Positions 41,441 to 55,400 of a stretch of DNA of 64,000 bases are shown one piece after another. The notes beneath the pieces were generated by a model that was not told the origin of the DNA, made no database searches, and saw only the letters and a list, made by a program, of their open reading frames with translations. A program made the position numbers and the translations under genes. The DNA is from Pagrus major (lineage: Eukaryota > Chordata > Actinopteri > Spariformes > Sparidae): assembly GCF_040436345.1 (NCBI RefSeq), contig NC_133237.1:28970879-29034878 (forward strand). Reading direction: 5' to 3'. Positions within the stretch are counted from its first letter, which is position 1; each line of letters opens with the position of its first letter.

Positions 41441-42606
41441 GCAAAAGGAGGAGGAGCAGGAGCAGGACAAGGAGGAGGAGGACGAGGAGGAAGAGGAGGA
41501 GGAGCAGGAGGATGAGGAGGAGGAGGAAGAGGAGGAGGAGCAGGACAAGGAGGAGGAGGAGGAAGAGGAGCAGGAGGAGGACAAGGAGGAGGAGGAGGAG
41601 GACAAGGAGGAGGAGGACGAGGAGCAGGAGGACGAGGAGGAGGACAAGGAGGAGGAGGACGAGGAGGAAGAGGAGGAGGAGCAGGACAAGGAGGAGGAGG
41701 AGGAAGAGGAGCAGGAGGAGGACAAGGAGGAGGAGGACGAGGAGCAGGAGGAGGAGGAGGAAGAGGAGCAGGAGCAGGAGGATGAGCAGGAGGAGGAGGA
41801 GCAGGAGGACGAGGAGGAGGAAGAGGAGAAGGAGGAGGAGGAGCAGGAGAAGGAGCAGGAGGACGAGGAAGAGGGACAGAAGGACGAGGAGCAGGAGGAG
41901 GAGCAGGAGTAGGACAAGGACGAGGACAAGGAGGAGGAGGAGGAGCAGGACAAGGAGGAGCAGGAGGACGAGGAGGAGGAGGAAGAGGAGGAGCAGGAGG
42001 AGGACAAGGAGGAGGAGGAGGAAGAGGAGGAGCAGGAGGAGGAGGAGGAAGAGGAGGAGGAGGAGGAGAAGGAAGAACAGGAGGGGCAGGAGGAAGAGGA
42101 GGAACAGGAGGACGAGGAGGACAAGAAGGAGGAGGAGGAAGAGGAGGAGCAGGAGGAGGAGGAGGAGCAGGAGAAGGAGGAAGAGGATGAGGAGGAGGAG
42201 CAGGAGGACGAGGAGCAGGATGAGGAGCAGGAGAACAAGAAGGAGGAGCAGGAGGAGGACAAGGACGAGGACAAGGAGGAGGAGAAGGAAGAGGAGGAGG
42301 AGCAGGAGGAGGAGGAGCAAGAGGAGGTGCAGGAGGACGAGGAAGAGGAGTAGGAGGAGGAGGAGCAGGAGCAGGAGGACGAGGAAGAGGAGCAGATGGA
42401 TGAGGAGCAGGAGGAGGACAAGGAGGAGGAGCAGGAGGAGGACAAGGATGAGGACAAGGAGGAGGAGCAGGAGGAGGACAAGGAGGAGGAGGAGCAGGAG
42501 GAAGAGGAGCAGGAGGAGGAGGAGCAGGAGGAGGACAAGGAGGAGGAGGAGCAGGAGGAGGACGAGGAGCAGGAGGAGGACAAGGACGAGGAGCAGGAGG
42601 AGGATC
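41441..42606. repeat. 1.2-kb GAG/GAC/GAA polypurine array
   Basis: Continuous GAGGAGGAG/GAGCAGGAG/GACAAGGAG trinucleotide-based sequence with almost no pyrimidines other than C in CAG/GAC. Frames read as acidic or Arg-rich repeats on plus and Ser- or Leu-rich repeats on minus; these are not credible genes. It lies upstream of mapt and downstream of crhr1. Confidence 0.97.
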
Positions 42607-42697
42607 CCTCTACAGGACGGACAGACAGGAAGTAGATGACAGTTTCCTGTCAGACTGTGAGGAAAGACAAACATCATTGATCGTATTGATGAATTGA

Positions 42698-42703
42698 TTT
42701 ATT
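42698..42703 (-). terminator. Candidate crhr1 polyadenylation signal
   Basis: TTTATT on plus (AATAAA on minus), about 1.5 kb downstream of the crhr1 stop. Other AATAAA words are present, so assignment is tentative. Confidence 0.25.
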
Positions 42704-42871
42704 AGACATCAGGGTCACATCATGTACAATAAACTCCACCCGGCCCAGTGAGACTGGTGCATAAAACGAGCGCTCCTCGTCTCACTGAGTCTTCTCCCAT
42801 TATAAATTTATTTAATGTGATTTATCATAAATTCAATATTTACAAAATCTTATCACCTGCTTCAGCTTTTA

Positions 42872-42922
<51 letters not shown>
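42872..42922. repeat. (CA)n microsatellite
   Basis: Uninterrupted CA run of about 50 bp in the crhr1 3' flank or UTR. Confidence 0.95.
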
Positions 42923-42924
<2 letters not shown>

Positions 42925-43389
42925 GAGTGTTTCCCTCCAGGTACAAACTACTCTATGGTTACTATGGTTACTGTTGGTCGGGTCCACGAGAGCAGAACCA
43001 GGCTGAAACAAAGATTTACAGTTTAAATTACTGATCAATAAAAAGTGAATCTGCTGCTGGACAGCGACCTTTCATCAAAGTGCAAATATTAAACGATTTA
43101 TATTTTTATATTAAACATATTAAATCACAAAAACATTTTAAAGTCGTCAACAACGTCTGTCGCTCCCGATCAGTTCATCAGAACTCACTGTGGTTCTGTT
43201 TCAGATGAAGATGATGAATTTGAATCAAACTGCTTCGTTTTGTAACAATTTGACTGATTTTAGATGTTTAACTCCCCGAGATCTGATATGACGACAACAA
43301 CAACAACAACAATTCAGTCATGTTGAACTGTTTCAGGAGCAACAGATATTGATCAGATATTGATCAGAGGACCTGTTCAGTGTGTTGGA

Positions 43390-43403
43390 GCGCCCCCTGG
43401 TGG
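43390..43403 (-). promoter_or_regulatory. CTCF-consensus site (reverse)
   Basis: The minus strand reads CCACCAGGGGGCGC, a full match to the CTCF core, in the mapt-crhr1 interval. Its orientation is opposite to the pair near 8.3 kb. Confidence 0.55.
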
Positions 43404-43556
43404 CAGCCCAACTCTGGTGTGTTCATGTTGCGTTCAGGAGCTTCAGCTGTAACTACGGAGCTTCTGATTGGTGGACAGTTTTAACTTTTATATTGTGGAT
43501 CAGTTGAAGGAAAAACATTTGTTTTCTTCTCACATTGTTAACAGGAAGTGGACTGA

Positions 43557-43557
<1 letters not shown>

Positions 43558-43591
<34 letters not shown>

Positions 43592-43788
43592 TGTGAGTGT
43601 GAGTGTGTGTGTGAGTGTGAGTGTGAGTGTGTGTGTGTGTGTGAGTGTGAGTGTGTGTGAGTGTGAGTGTGTGTGTGTGTGTGTGAGTGTGTGTGTGTGT
43701 GTGTGTGTGAGTGTGTGTGTGTGTGTGAGTGTGAGTGTGTGTGTGTGTGTGTGAGTGTGTGTGTGTGAGTGTGTGTGTGTGTGAGTGT

Positions 43789-43823
<35 letters not shown>

Positions 43824-43825
43824 CA
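43558..43825. repeat. (TG)n/(GAGTGT)n microsatellite
   Basis: 270 bp of TG with interspersed GAGTG units, downstream of the crhr1 stop and probably in its 3' UTR. Confidence 0.96.
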
Positions 43826-44190
43826 TGTGTGCTGTTAGCTCTGTTAAAAGAGAGAAAGCTGGTTATCAATATTACAATAGAGACAAATATAGCTGATCAA
43901 TAACACTAATCAATAAATAAACTTGATTACAGATCATGAACACAGTCCAGCTGCCTGACATCACGACTGCCTGTGACTTTGTGGAAGCAGCTGATTGGTC
44001 GAGTCCAGTGATTGGTCATCACAAGAAGAGGGGCAGGGCCAGGCAGAGTCTCCCTCTGATTGGCTCCACAAATCTGTGCCCAGCACTGTGATTGGCTAGT
44101 CTGATCTGATCCATTGGTTGTTGTTACCAGGTCCTGACTCTGATTGGCTGACTGGACTGACATCACAGCCTGTGATTGGATGAGAGTGTG

Positions 44191-47100
44191 TCAGAGGTTG
44201 GAGGACTGTTTGATGCTGTGGAAGGACACTCTGCTCGGTGACGTCGGCAGTGAAGTGGCGCGCACCGCCCGGCTGCGGAACGAGCTGCGGTCCTGCCAAC
44301 GAATCCAACGCTTCCTGACTGCCGACCGCACCTGCACACAGACAGACAGGTAGAGACGCTAACGTATGACATCAGCATATAAAATATAAAGGTTCCGGGT
44401 GTGGAAGTCTGAGGAACCTGTTCAAGATCCCAGAACAGGAGATCATTTACCTCACTGTTGAGGAAACAGTAGAACACCGAGACGAAGAAGCCCTGCAGAG
44501 ACACAGAGGACCAGAGTTAGCTGCTTACTGTGCTAACAGGCTGCTAACTGTGTTACCAGGCTGTTAACTGTGCTAACAGGCTGCTTACTGTGCTAACAGG
44601 CTGCTTACTGTGCTAACAGGCTGCTAACTGTGTTACCAGGCTGTTAACTGTGCTAACAGGCTGCTTACTGTGCTAACAGGCTGCTAACAGTGTTACCAGG
44701 CTGCTAACAGTGTTAAGATAGATAACTTTATTAATCAAGAGGGGAAATTAGGTTATCACAGCAGCAGGTACATTCAAGTACAAATACAATCAAAATACAA
44801 GGGCAGATATAGAAACAATAAAGTACTATATACAATAAAATGCTGAAGTACTTATAAAATAAAATAAAATACTGAGGTAAATAAAATATAAGGTGCAGTT
44901 TTATTTACAGTAATAGTAATTTAAGATTATTTGTGCGTTGTAAAGTCTGATGGCAGCAGGTTGAATGATTTCCTGTGCCGTTCCTTTAGGCAGCAGGTTG
45001 AATGAGTCTGTTGCTTGTCCAGAGTTTTGTGGAGGGGGTGAGAGACATTGTCCATGATAGCCTGCAGTTCTGCCAGCATCCTGTCCTCCACCACCTCCTC
45101 CGGGGTGACGAGCTCAGAGCCAACAACAGACTCTGTCTTCTTGATGAGTTTGTTCAGTCTGTTGGCGTCCTTCGCTTTGATGCCTGCACCCCAGGACACC
45201 ACAGCCAAGAAGATGGTGCTCGCAACAACAGACTGATGGAACATCTGGAGCATCCAGTTGCAGACATTAAGGACCTGAGCCTCCTCAGGAAGTAAAGCCG
45301 GCTCAGGCCCTTCTTGTAAACTGCCTCCGTGTTTGTAGACCACTCCAGTTTATTGTCCAGCACCACACCCAGGTCTTTGTTTGAGTCCACAATGTCAACA
45401 TCTTTCACACCAATGCAGACTGGAGAGAGCGAGGGCTGGTTCCTCCTGAAGTCCACCACCATCTCTTTCGTCTTCACCACGTTCAGCTGCAGGTGGTTCT
45501 CCCCACACAACTTAACAAAACTGTCGACCAGGTCCCTGAACTCACCCTCCCTCCTGCCCTCTACACGCCCCACAATGGCCATGTCATCAGAGAATTCATC
45601 AGATGACACGACTCAGTGCGGTACTTAAAGTCTGCAGTGTAGCTGGTGAAGAGGAAGGGAGACAGCACAGTTCTGTAATCTCACAAACTGCGGTCTGCCT
45701 GTCAGATAGTCATCGACCCATCTTTAAAATTTGCATACAGCAGATCTATTGTCTTATTTTCCCGTGTAGTGCATTTTACAAACTGGCGAAACGTTGGGAG
45801 TGTTGATGGGAGATGTGGTTGGAGTCACCTGTGATGGTGATGAAGGCTCTGGGGTATTTCGTCTGAAGTCCCGCGTTCACCGCGTGGATGACATCACACG
45901 CTGCTTCTATGTTCCCAGATGGTGGAATGTAAACAGTGATGGTGATGATGACACTAGTAGAATCCCATGGAATATAATATGGAGGAAGTCCGATGGCGAT
46001 GACCTCGATGTCCGAGCTGCAGACGCACTTTCACAGAGATGTGACCGGGGTGACACCACCTGTTGTTAACGAGCACAGCGAGCCCTCCTCCTTTTTTCTT
46101 GCCACTTGCGGTGGTGTCTCTGTCGGCTCGGGCCGTTTGGAAGCCGGGGATGGTGGCGTTGGAGTCCAGTATCTGCTCGTGTAGCCACGTTTCCGTGAAA
46201 CACATAATACTGGACACTCTGAACTCCCTCTGAGTCCTGGCGAGCGCTTCTAGTTCGTCCATGTTATTAGCCAGGGACCTTACATTTCCCATAATAACTG
46301 CAGGGATGCAGGGTTTAACCTTCCTACTCTTCCTTCTCCGTTGAACACCCGCCTTGCAGCCTTTCGTCTCCTCCTTAGCTCCTCCGGTATTGTGGCTCTC
46401 TCCCCGGCTAAGAGGGTTAGGGGCCTTGGGGCAATCAGCTGGTCGCAGTTGTAAACAATGCCGGCTGTATTGCAGGCATGGCTTTCAGTCATCAGGAGAG
46501 ACCCAAGTACGAAAAAAGTTAAAAGAAGGTATCCAAACCGATGAAAAGAATCTTGATGTGTGGATAATGTATAAATCCACAGCGCAGTGTCCAGTTATGA
46601 AAGAAAAACGAGCTAAAAACACAATAAAAACTCAATAAAAACTAGGAAGTACCGAGAGCTGCTACGATGTACAAATCTACTTGCCATTACAACCTAATGA
46701 TTCAGACTCCCTGTAGCCCTTATTTAACTGCTTGAGTGATCTAAAAACCTGGCTGGATCTGAACTTCCTCTGTCTTAATGAAAACAAAACAGAAGTTGTT
46801 GTCTTGGTCATCCTGATCGGCTGGATGGCTGTGCTGGCACTTTTGGCCCTCTTTGGTCCTACGTTCGACCATTTACTAGAAATTTGGGCGTGATTATTGA
46901 CAGTGCTTTCAAGCTTGACAAGCAAATCAGTTCTGTTGTCAAAACCAGCTTTTTCCAGCTCAGACTATTAGCCAGAGTTAAGCCGTATCTGCCCCTTAAA
47001 GACTTTGAAACAGTCATACACGCATTTGTAACGACTCAACTTGATTACTGCAAATCTTTGTATGTGGGTCTGAATCAGTCCTCTTAATAGACTACAGCTG

Positions 47101-50100
47101 GTGCAAAATGCTGCTGCTCGGCTTTTAACTAAGACCAGAAAGCATGAGCACATCACTCCAGTTTTAGCTTCTCTCCACTGGCTTCCTGTCCGCTTCAGAA
47201 TTGAATTGAATTTTAAGGTTTTATTGTTTGTTTTTAAGGTTTTAAATGGCTTGGCACCTCCATATCTATGTGAGCTTATCAACATTTACTCTCCAGTTAA
47301 AGCTCTGAGGTCGTCCTCTCTGATGGCTCTCAATGTCCCAAGAGCCAAACTGAAGAGTAAAGGTGACCGAGCATGTTCAGTGGCTGCTCCTAAATTGTGG
47401 AACTCTTTGCCTCTGCAAATTAAAACTGCTCGGACCACCGAAACATTCAAGACATTGCTAAAATCCTACCTTTTCTCACTGGCTTTTAATTCTAGTTAGA
47501 CATGGACATCTTGCCTCCACATACTGTTGTTTTGTGTCCCCTGTTTGTTTGATGTATCTACTTGTATTGTAAATTCCTAAACCTGTAAAGCACTTTGGTC
47601 AACTTTGGTTGTTTTTAAATGTGCTATATAAATAAATTCAACCTTGACCTTGGCCACTAGCACTGTGCCATCTTGACAGGCTCCTAACTGTGTTACCATG
47701 CTGCTGACTAGGCTAACAGGCTTCTAACTGTGCTAACAGGCTTCTAATAGTGCTAACAGTGATAATAATGAATCTCAGTGCTGTCTGTTTGTGGATGTGA
47801 TGGAGGTTAACCCTAACAGACGCACCTGAAAGGACTCCAGAATGGAGTTAAAGTAGATGAAGACAATCTGAGCAACTTTGTCTTCTCCTCCAGGATTCAC
47901 AAAGAACAGCATGTAGGTGATTCCTAACAGAGGCAGTAGCACCAGAGTCGCCTTCACCGCCTTCCTGCAGGAACAACATCATCAGAGACGACACTCAACA
48001 TGTGACTGACAGAGAAGACACAGGTGCGTCACAGCACAGAGGTGTGTCATGACGCTGTATCCTGTAAGGTCTTTGACAACGTCTCAGACAGGTTTTAGTT
48101 CAGATACGTTTCTCCACAAATCCTCCAACAGTTTCTGACTGTTGATGAAGTCTCTCTGTGTCCTCAGTCAGTGGTGACTTGGCGTGTTTACCTGTCTACT
48201 CACCTGTTTAAAGGTATTCGTACCTGTACTGGATGGTCTCTGAGGTGGTTGACGCCCTCAGCTTGGTCATCAGGATCCGAACGATGTTGAACAGGAAGAC
48301 AAAATTAATCTGAAAAGAAGAAGAGATGAACTCACAGCAGTGTGTTTAAAGTCAGTTTGACTGTGTTAGATTTAAACCAACTAACCAACCAACCAACAAC
48401 CAACTAACCAACCAACCAACCAACCAACAACCAACCAACCAACCAACCAACCAACCAACCAACCAACCAACCAACCAACCGACCGACCAACCTTCCAACA
48501 ACCAACAACCAACCTTCCAATAACCAACAACCAACCTTCCAACAACCAACAACCAACCTTCCAACAACCAACAACCAACCTTCCAATAACCAACAACCAA
48601 CCATTTGTATTTAAGGTGGATCGGGTGTCTTTAAGGTGGACGGGGTGTCTTTAAGGTGGACGGGCTGTATTTAAGGTGAACGGGGTGTATTTAAGGTGGA
48701 CGAGCTGTATTTAAGGTGGACGGGGTGTATTTAAGGTGGACGGGCTGTATTTAAGGTGGACGAGGTGTCTTTAAGGTGGATGGGCTGTATTTAAGGTGGA
48801 TAGGACGTCTTTAAGGTGGACGGGCTGTATTTAAGGTGGACGAGGTGTCTTTAAGGTGGATGGGCTATATTTAAGGTGGATAGGATGTCTTTAAGGTGGA
48901 CGGGCTGTATTTAAGGTGGACGGGGTGTATTTAAGGTGGGCAGGCTGTATTTAACGTGGACTGAGCAGGTTCTTACCAGCAGGACCAGGATCATGGGCCC
49001 TTGGTAGATGTAGTCCGTGTAAACTCCGGCTCTCTTTCCAAACCAGCACCTGTCAATCAAAACACAACCATAAATCAGATTGCTCCTCCTTTCTGATTGG
49101 CTGTCAGGTGTCAGTTCAACCTCTGTTCAGAGCTACCTGCAGGTAACCATAGCAACAGGTGACCACCTGTAGAGACAATAACAGACTGATCATGTGACTC
49201 ACTTCTCGTTGTCGTAGTAAAGTTTTCCAAAGGCCCACGCCACGATGATTGGGAACGGAATACCTGCGGACAGACAGACAGGAGGACAGACAGGTTACCT
49301 GACAGGTGGACTGACGGATGGACAGACAGGTGGACAGACAGGTAGACAGACAGGTGGACTGACAGGTGGACTGACCCCAGCCGATGCAGATGAACATCCA
49401 CTTCCTGAGCTTGTCGGTTGAGTACGTGAGGACGACGGCCGTGTGAAGATAACAACCTTCACCAAACATCCAGAAGAAGTTCGTCACATGGAAATAATTA
49501 TAACCTGCTGTGACCAACCTGCACCACACCTGAGGAGGAGGAGCAGAGGAGGAGGAGGAGAGGAGGAGGAGGACGAGAGGAGGAGGAGCAGAGGAGGAGG
49601 AGGAGGTGGAGGAGGAGGGGAGGAGGAGGAGGTGGAGAGGAGGAGGAGAAACAAAGAGTTTACTTCTCTCTGTGTTTTGTTGCCATGGTCACCAGTAAAA
49701 AACAAATAAGATGGTGTGACGTCAGCGTGATGTCACAGCTATATTTTAGTCTTAGGAGGTGGTCAATGCAGACCGTCTCCATGGTAACCAGTCAGTGAGT
49801 AGAGCAGGTGTTTCCACAGGTGACACCTCAACCTGCCAATCATCCAATCACAGGCCGACAGAAACCCGTGCAGTCTGAACGTGCAGCCTCAGTGTGACGT
49901 CAGTGTGGAGTGGGACGTAAACTGGGAGATGAAGAAGAAGTTCTGCATCAGAGTGATGGCGGTGGAGCACACCATCAGCTGGCGTCCGCGTTACATCTTG
50001 GTGTAAAGTTGCCCCGTTAACCCTGTTTGCTGTGTTTTTATTGGTCGGACTCTCCTCACTTCTGACCTCTGATTGGACCTGAAAGTGTCAGAGTTGCTCC

Positions 50101-50237
50101 AGATGTTGTTACCTGGTTGCTCTCAGTAACAGCTGGGTTCATGGTCAGCTGGACGATGAACCAGGTGGCGTTCCTGAGGATGAACGCTGAGATCAGATTC
50201 CAGTGGATGATGTTCCTCAGACAGCGAATACTCCTGC

Positions 50238-50317
<80 letters not shown>

Positions 50318-51552
50318 ACCTGTAATGGTGTGTCGTGTACATTACAACCAATGTCTCTGTTGTTGGTTCTGATTCTTTTCACGAGAGACGACAGTGCATC
50401 ATATTTTCAGTGAAAACATTGTCAAAGCGCCGGCACCAGACTGAAGACAGGTTGTAGCGACATGTCTAAAAGCTGCTGTGTTGCATTTTTCACGTCAAAC
50501 AATAAAAAATCTCAATAGTTCTGACTTTTATTTTCTTCCCCAAAGAACAAAGGACAGTAAGAGAAGAGATCTGAGGCTTCAGGTCGTCCACAGAGAGGAT
50601 GAAATGGTGTCCGTCTGTGTGTAACTACAGTTTTTACTATGAAAAATGAGGGCCAACCTCAAAACAGCTGTTTTTACAATGGAGTTTGGTTGAGCAGTGT
50701 GTCGGTGGACAGAGCTCCAGGAGAAACAGAACCCTAACCCTAAGCTAACGTCTGCTTCAGGCTTTTAATGTCATAACGTGTCCTGTTGAAGAAAACGTGT
50801 GAATTCTTTAATTATCTTCTTTCCTGTTGTTGCAGTGAAACATGGAGGAAATGTGTCTAAATGTGCATCGTGTGCTGCTGCTGTTCGTTTATGACCTGTG
50901 AATTTATTTATTTCTCTATTTGGACGAGCAACTTCATGCTCGATCTGTTTTCACTTCCTCGTCCTCAGCAGAAAAAGCTTGATGGCAGCTCTGAACGTGA
51001 CTCTGCACTCACTGTCTCTTTGAAGTGTTTCTAAGATGACTTGTAATGATTTGTAAGAACGACCTCCACAGCAGCCTGCTCAAACTTTCTGACGTGTTTG
51101 AAAAGAAATCTGCAGACATGAAGCTGCTGATGGTCGATAGACTGAAAGTAAAACACCTGCTGAAACAGACACTGACTCGTCTGGACTTGGTGTCCTCTGA
51201 CCCTCCTGTCTCACAGCATCAGGCAGGAGAGTTGTTGGGTTTACAGCTGTAACATAAAGATGATGTCACAGGGAGCTGATGATGATGTTAGTGAGGCGAC
51301 AAACATCTTTATTGATAAAAACTACGACAAAAAACGAGTACAGATGAAGATAAACATGCAGGAAGCATTAACACAGAAGTTAGAAATAAAGTCACGTGAA
51401 TCTGTTTTCAAGAATTTAGTGTTTGAAAAGAAATAAAACATTTAAAAACACAAAACACAAAAATAGAAACAAGTCTGTTGGACCGAAGCTTCGTTTCATC
51501 TCTAATCCTGCTGTGTGATCCTTAATCCTCCAACAATGACTGGACATGACCC

Positions 51553-51602
<50 letters not shown>

Positions 51603-51831
51603 CACTAACACACACACACTAACACACACACACTAACACACACACACACACACACTAACACTAACACACACACACACTAACACACACACTAACACTAACA
51701 CACACGCACACACACACACACACACTAACACACACACACACTAACACTAACACACACACTAACACACCCACACACACTAACACTAACACTAACACACACA
51801 CTAACACACACACAGACACACACTAACACTA

Positions 51832-51862
<31 letters not shown>

Positions 51863-52197
51863 CACACACACACACACACACACTAACACACACACACTAA
51901 CACACACACACACACACTAACACTAACACACACACACACTAACACTAACACACACACACACACACACACTAACACACACACACACACACACACTAACACA
52001 CACACACTAACACACACACACTAACACACACACACACACACTAACACTAACACACACACACACTAACACACACACTAACACACACGCACACACACACACA
52101 CACACTAACACACACACTAACACTAACACACACACACTAACACTAACACACACGCACTAACACTAACACACACACACTAACACTAACACACACGCAC

Positions 52198-52234
<37 letters not shown>

Positions 52235-52371
52235 CACACACACACTAATACACACACACACACACACTAACACGCACACACACACACACACACTAACACA
52301 CACACTAACACTAACACACACACACTAACACTAACACACACGCACTAACACTAACACACACACACTAACAC

Positions 52372-52406
<35 letters not shown>

Positions 52407-55400
52407 CACACACACACTAATACACACACACACACACTAACACACACACACACACACTAACACACACACACTAATACACACACACACACACACACACACT
52501 AACACACACACACACACACCCACACACACTAACACTAACACTAACACACACACTAACACACACACAGACACACACTAACACACACTAACACACACACACA
52601 CATACACACACACACTAACTCCACACTGTTGAGGATCAAGGGGTGAGACAGGATCCGGATGGTTCAGGTTCATCAGAGTCTCAATATTTTTCTTTCATCT
52701 TATTCAAATCCATTCAAATATCAGCTGAGCTCTGAGACGACAGTGCAGGTAAAGGTGTGTTTCACACTTTGAGAAATACACAGTGTGTTTTTGTCTCGTC
52801 GGAGTTTAGAGTCCGGAAAAGGCGAACAAACCGACTGTTAACTTCCTGAGTGTGAGACAAGTCAAGTTACTGCTGTCATTGTGTCCCCGAGCATCCAGCC
52901 TCCAATCATTGACCTGTTGAGCAGACAGACAGGCAGATTACCTGAGTCTCATGAAGAGTGTGAAGGCGAGCAGCAGAGCTCCCAGAGAGATGCAGTGACC
53001 CAGGTAGTTGATGATGACAGCAACCTGATAATGGACTTTACTCTTCCTCTAACACACATAAACACACAGGAAACACATAGAAACACACAGGAAACAACCA
53101 GAAACACACAGGAAACACATAGAAACATGGGAAACACACAGGAAACACACAAGAAACACATAGAAACACACAGGAAACACATAGAAACACACAGGAAACA
53201 CACAAGAAACACACAGGAAACAGAAGCAGTTACTTTAGTTTGTCTGCACAACATTAAACTATTAAAGTAAACACAATGACACAAATTTGAAGCAAACAGT
53301 CATCATAACTTCAAAGTAAAAGCATGGTGCGGTCAAGAGATGTCTGAAACTTTTTATTTAAATCTCTGAGGAAACAGGAGTGAGGAGTGACATTCAAATA
53401 GGAGCAGTTCTGAGAGAAACTCAACAACATTTAAAGCTGTTTAAAAAGCTGCTGTCAGATTTCTACAACTAGTCCTCACACCTCTACGATTAGACCTCAG
53501 ACCTCAACGATTAGTCCTCAGACCTCAAGGACTAGTCCTCACACCCCTAGTCTTGGACTGTCCTCTGGACTCCATTGAGGAGGTGGGTGAGAGGAAGATG
53601 TTAGCCAAGCTGACATCAATTATGGACAACCCCTCTCACCCCCTACACGAGACTGTGGGGGCCTTAAGCAGCTCCTTCAGCAACAGATTACTTCACCCAC
53701 GGTGTAAAAAGGATGCTACCGCAGGTCATTCATTCCAACTGCTGTCAGTCTGTTCAACACCAATACCCTTAATGTAGCACCATAAGCACCTACTTATCTT
53801 GCACTACTTACCACTTCTACCTCTGCCATCTTGTGCAATTATCCTGTGCAATAATACCATTTTTATTATTTTTTATATTTTTTATATTTATATTTTCTTT
53901 TTCTTATTTAAATCCTTTTTAGTATGTTTAAGTCTACTTGTTTAATGTCCCTTGTAATTATTGTATGTCTGTCTACCTGCTCGTGTACTTATTGTATGTC
54001 TGTCTACCTGCTAATGTCACAAGTGAATTTCCCCGATGTGGGATGAATAAAAGTCTAAAGTCTCTACGACTAATCCTCACACCTCTACGCCTAGTCCCAA
54101 ACCTCTACACCTAGTCCCAGACCTCTACGACTAGTCCCAGACCTCTACGATTAGTCCTCAGACCTATACGACTAGTCCTCACACCTCTAATACTAGTCCT
54201 CACACCTCTACCACTTGTCCCAGACCTCTACGACTTGTCCTCACACCTTTACGACTTGTCCTCACACCTCTAAGACTAGTCCTCACACCTCTAAGGCTAG
54301 TCCCAGACCTCTACCACTTGTCCCAGACCTCTACAACTAGTCCTCACACCCCTACGACTAGTCCCACACCTCCACAACTAGTCCCACACCTCTACGACTA
54401 GTCCTCACACCTCGACGACTAGTCCCACACCTCCACAACTAGTCCCACACCTCTACGACTAGTCCTCACACCTCGAAGACTAGTTCTCACACCTCTACGA
54501 CTTGTCCCACACCTCTAAGACTAGTCCCAGACCTTTCCGACTAGTCCCACACCTCCACAACTAGTCCCACACCTCTACGACTAGTCCTCACACCTCCACG
54601 ACTAGTCCCACACCTCCACGACTAGTCCCACACCTCTACGACTAGTCCTCACACCTCCACGACTAGTCCTCACACCTCTACGACTCGTCCCACACCTCTA
54701 AGACTAGTCCCAGACCTCTGCGACTAGACTTTAGACTTTTATTCATCCCACATCGGGGAAATTCACTTGTGACAGTAGCAGGTAGACAGACATACAATAA
54801 GTACAAGAGCAGGTAGACAGACATACAATAAGTACAAGAACATTAAAAAAGTAGACTTAAAAAATACTAAAAAAGATTTGAATAAGAGAAAGAAAAAATA
54901 TAAAATATAAAATATGAAATATAAATATAAATATTGCACAAGATGGCGGAGGTAGAAGTGGTAGGTAGTGCAAGATAAGTAGGTGCTTATGGTGCTACAG
55001 TAAGGGTATTGGTGTTGAACAGTCTGACAGCAGTTGGAATGAATGACCTGCGGTAGCATCCTTTTTACACTGTGGGTGAAGCAGTCTGTTGCTGAAGGAG
55101 CTGCTTAAGGCCCCCACAGTCTCATGTAGGGGGTGAGAGGGGTTGTACATAATTAATGTCAGCTTGGCTAACATCCTCCTCTCACCCACCTTCTCAATGG
55201 AGTCCAGAGGACAGTCCAAGACTGAGCCAGCCCTTTTGACCAGCGTATTGAGTCTCTTCCTGTCCCTCTCTGAGCTTCCACAGCCCCAGCAGACCACAGC
55301 GTAGAAGATAGCCGATACTACCACAGAGTCAAAAAAAGTTTTTAACAGTGTCCTGCACACACCAAAGGACCTCAGTCTCCTCAACAGATGGAGATGACTT

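Noticed and set aside
41384-42677. Ser-, Leu- and Arg-rich ORFs of about 375-416 codons
   Set aside because: Low-complexity translations of the GAG array on both strands.
43453-43869. His/Thr-rich ORFs on the minus strand
   Set aside because: Translation of a TG microsatellite; the same applies to other CA/TG runs in the window.
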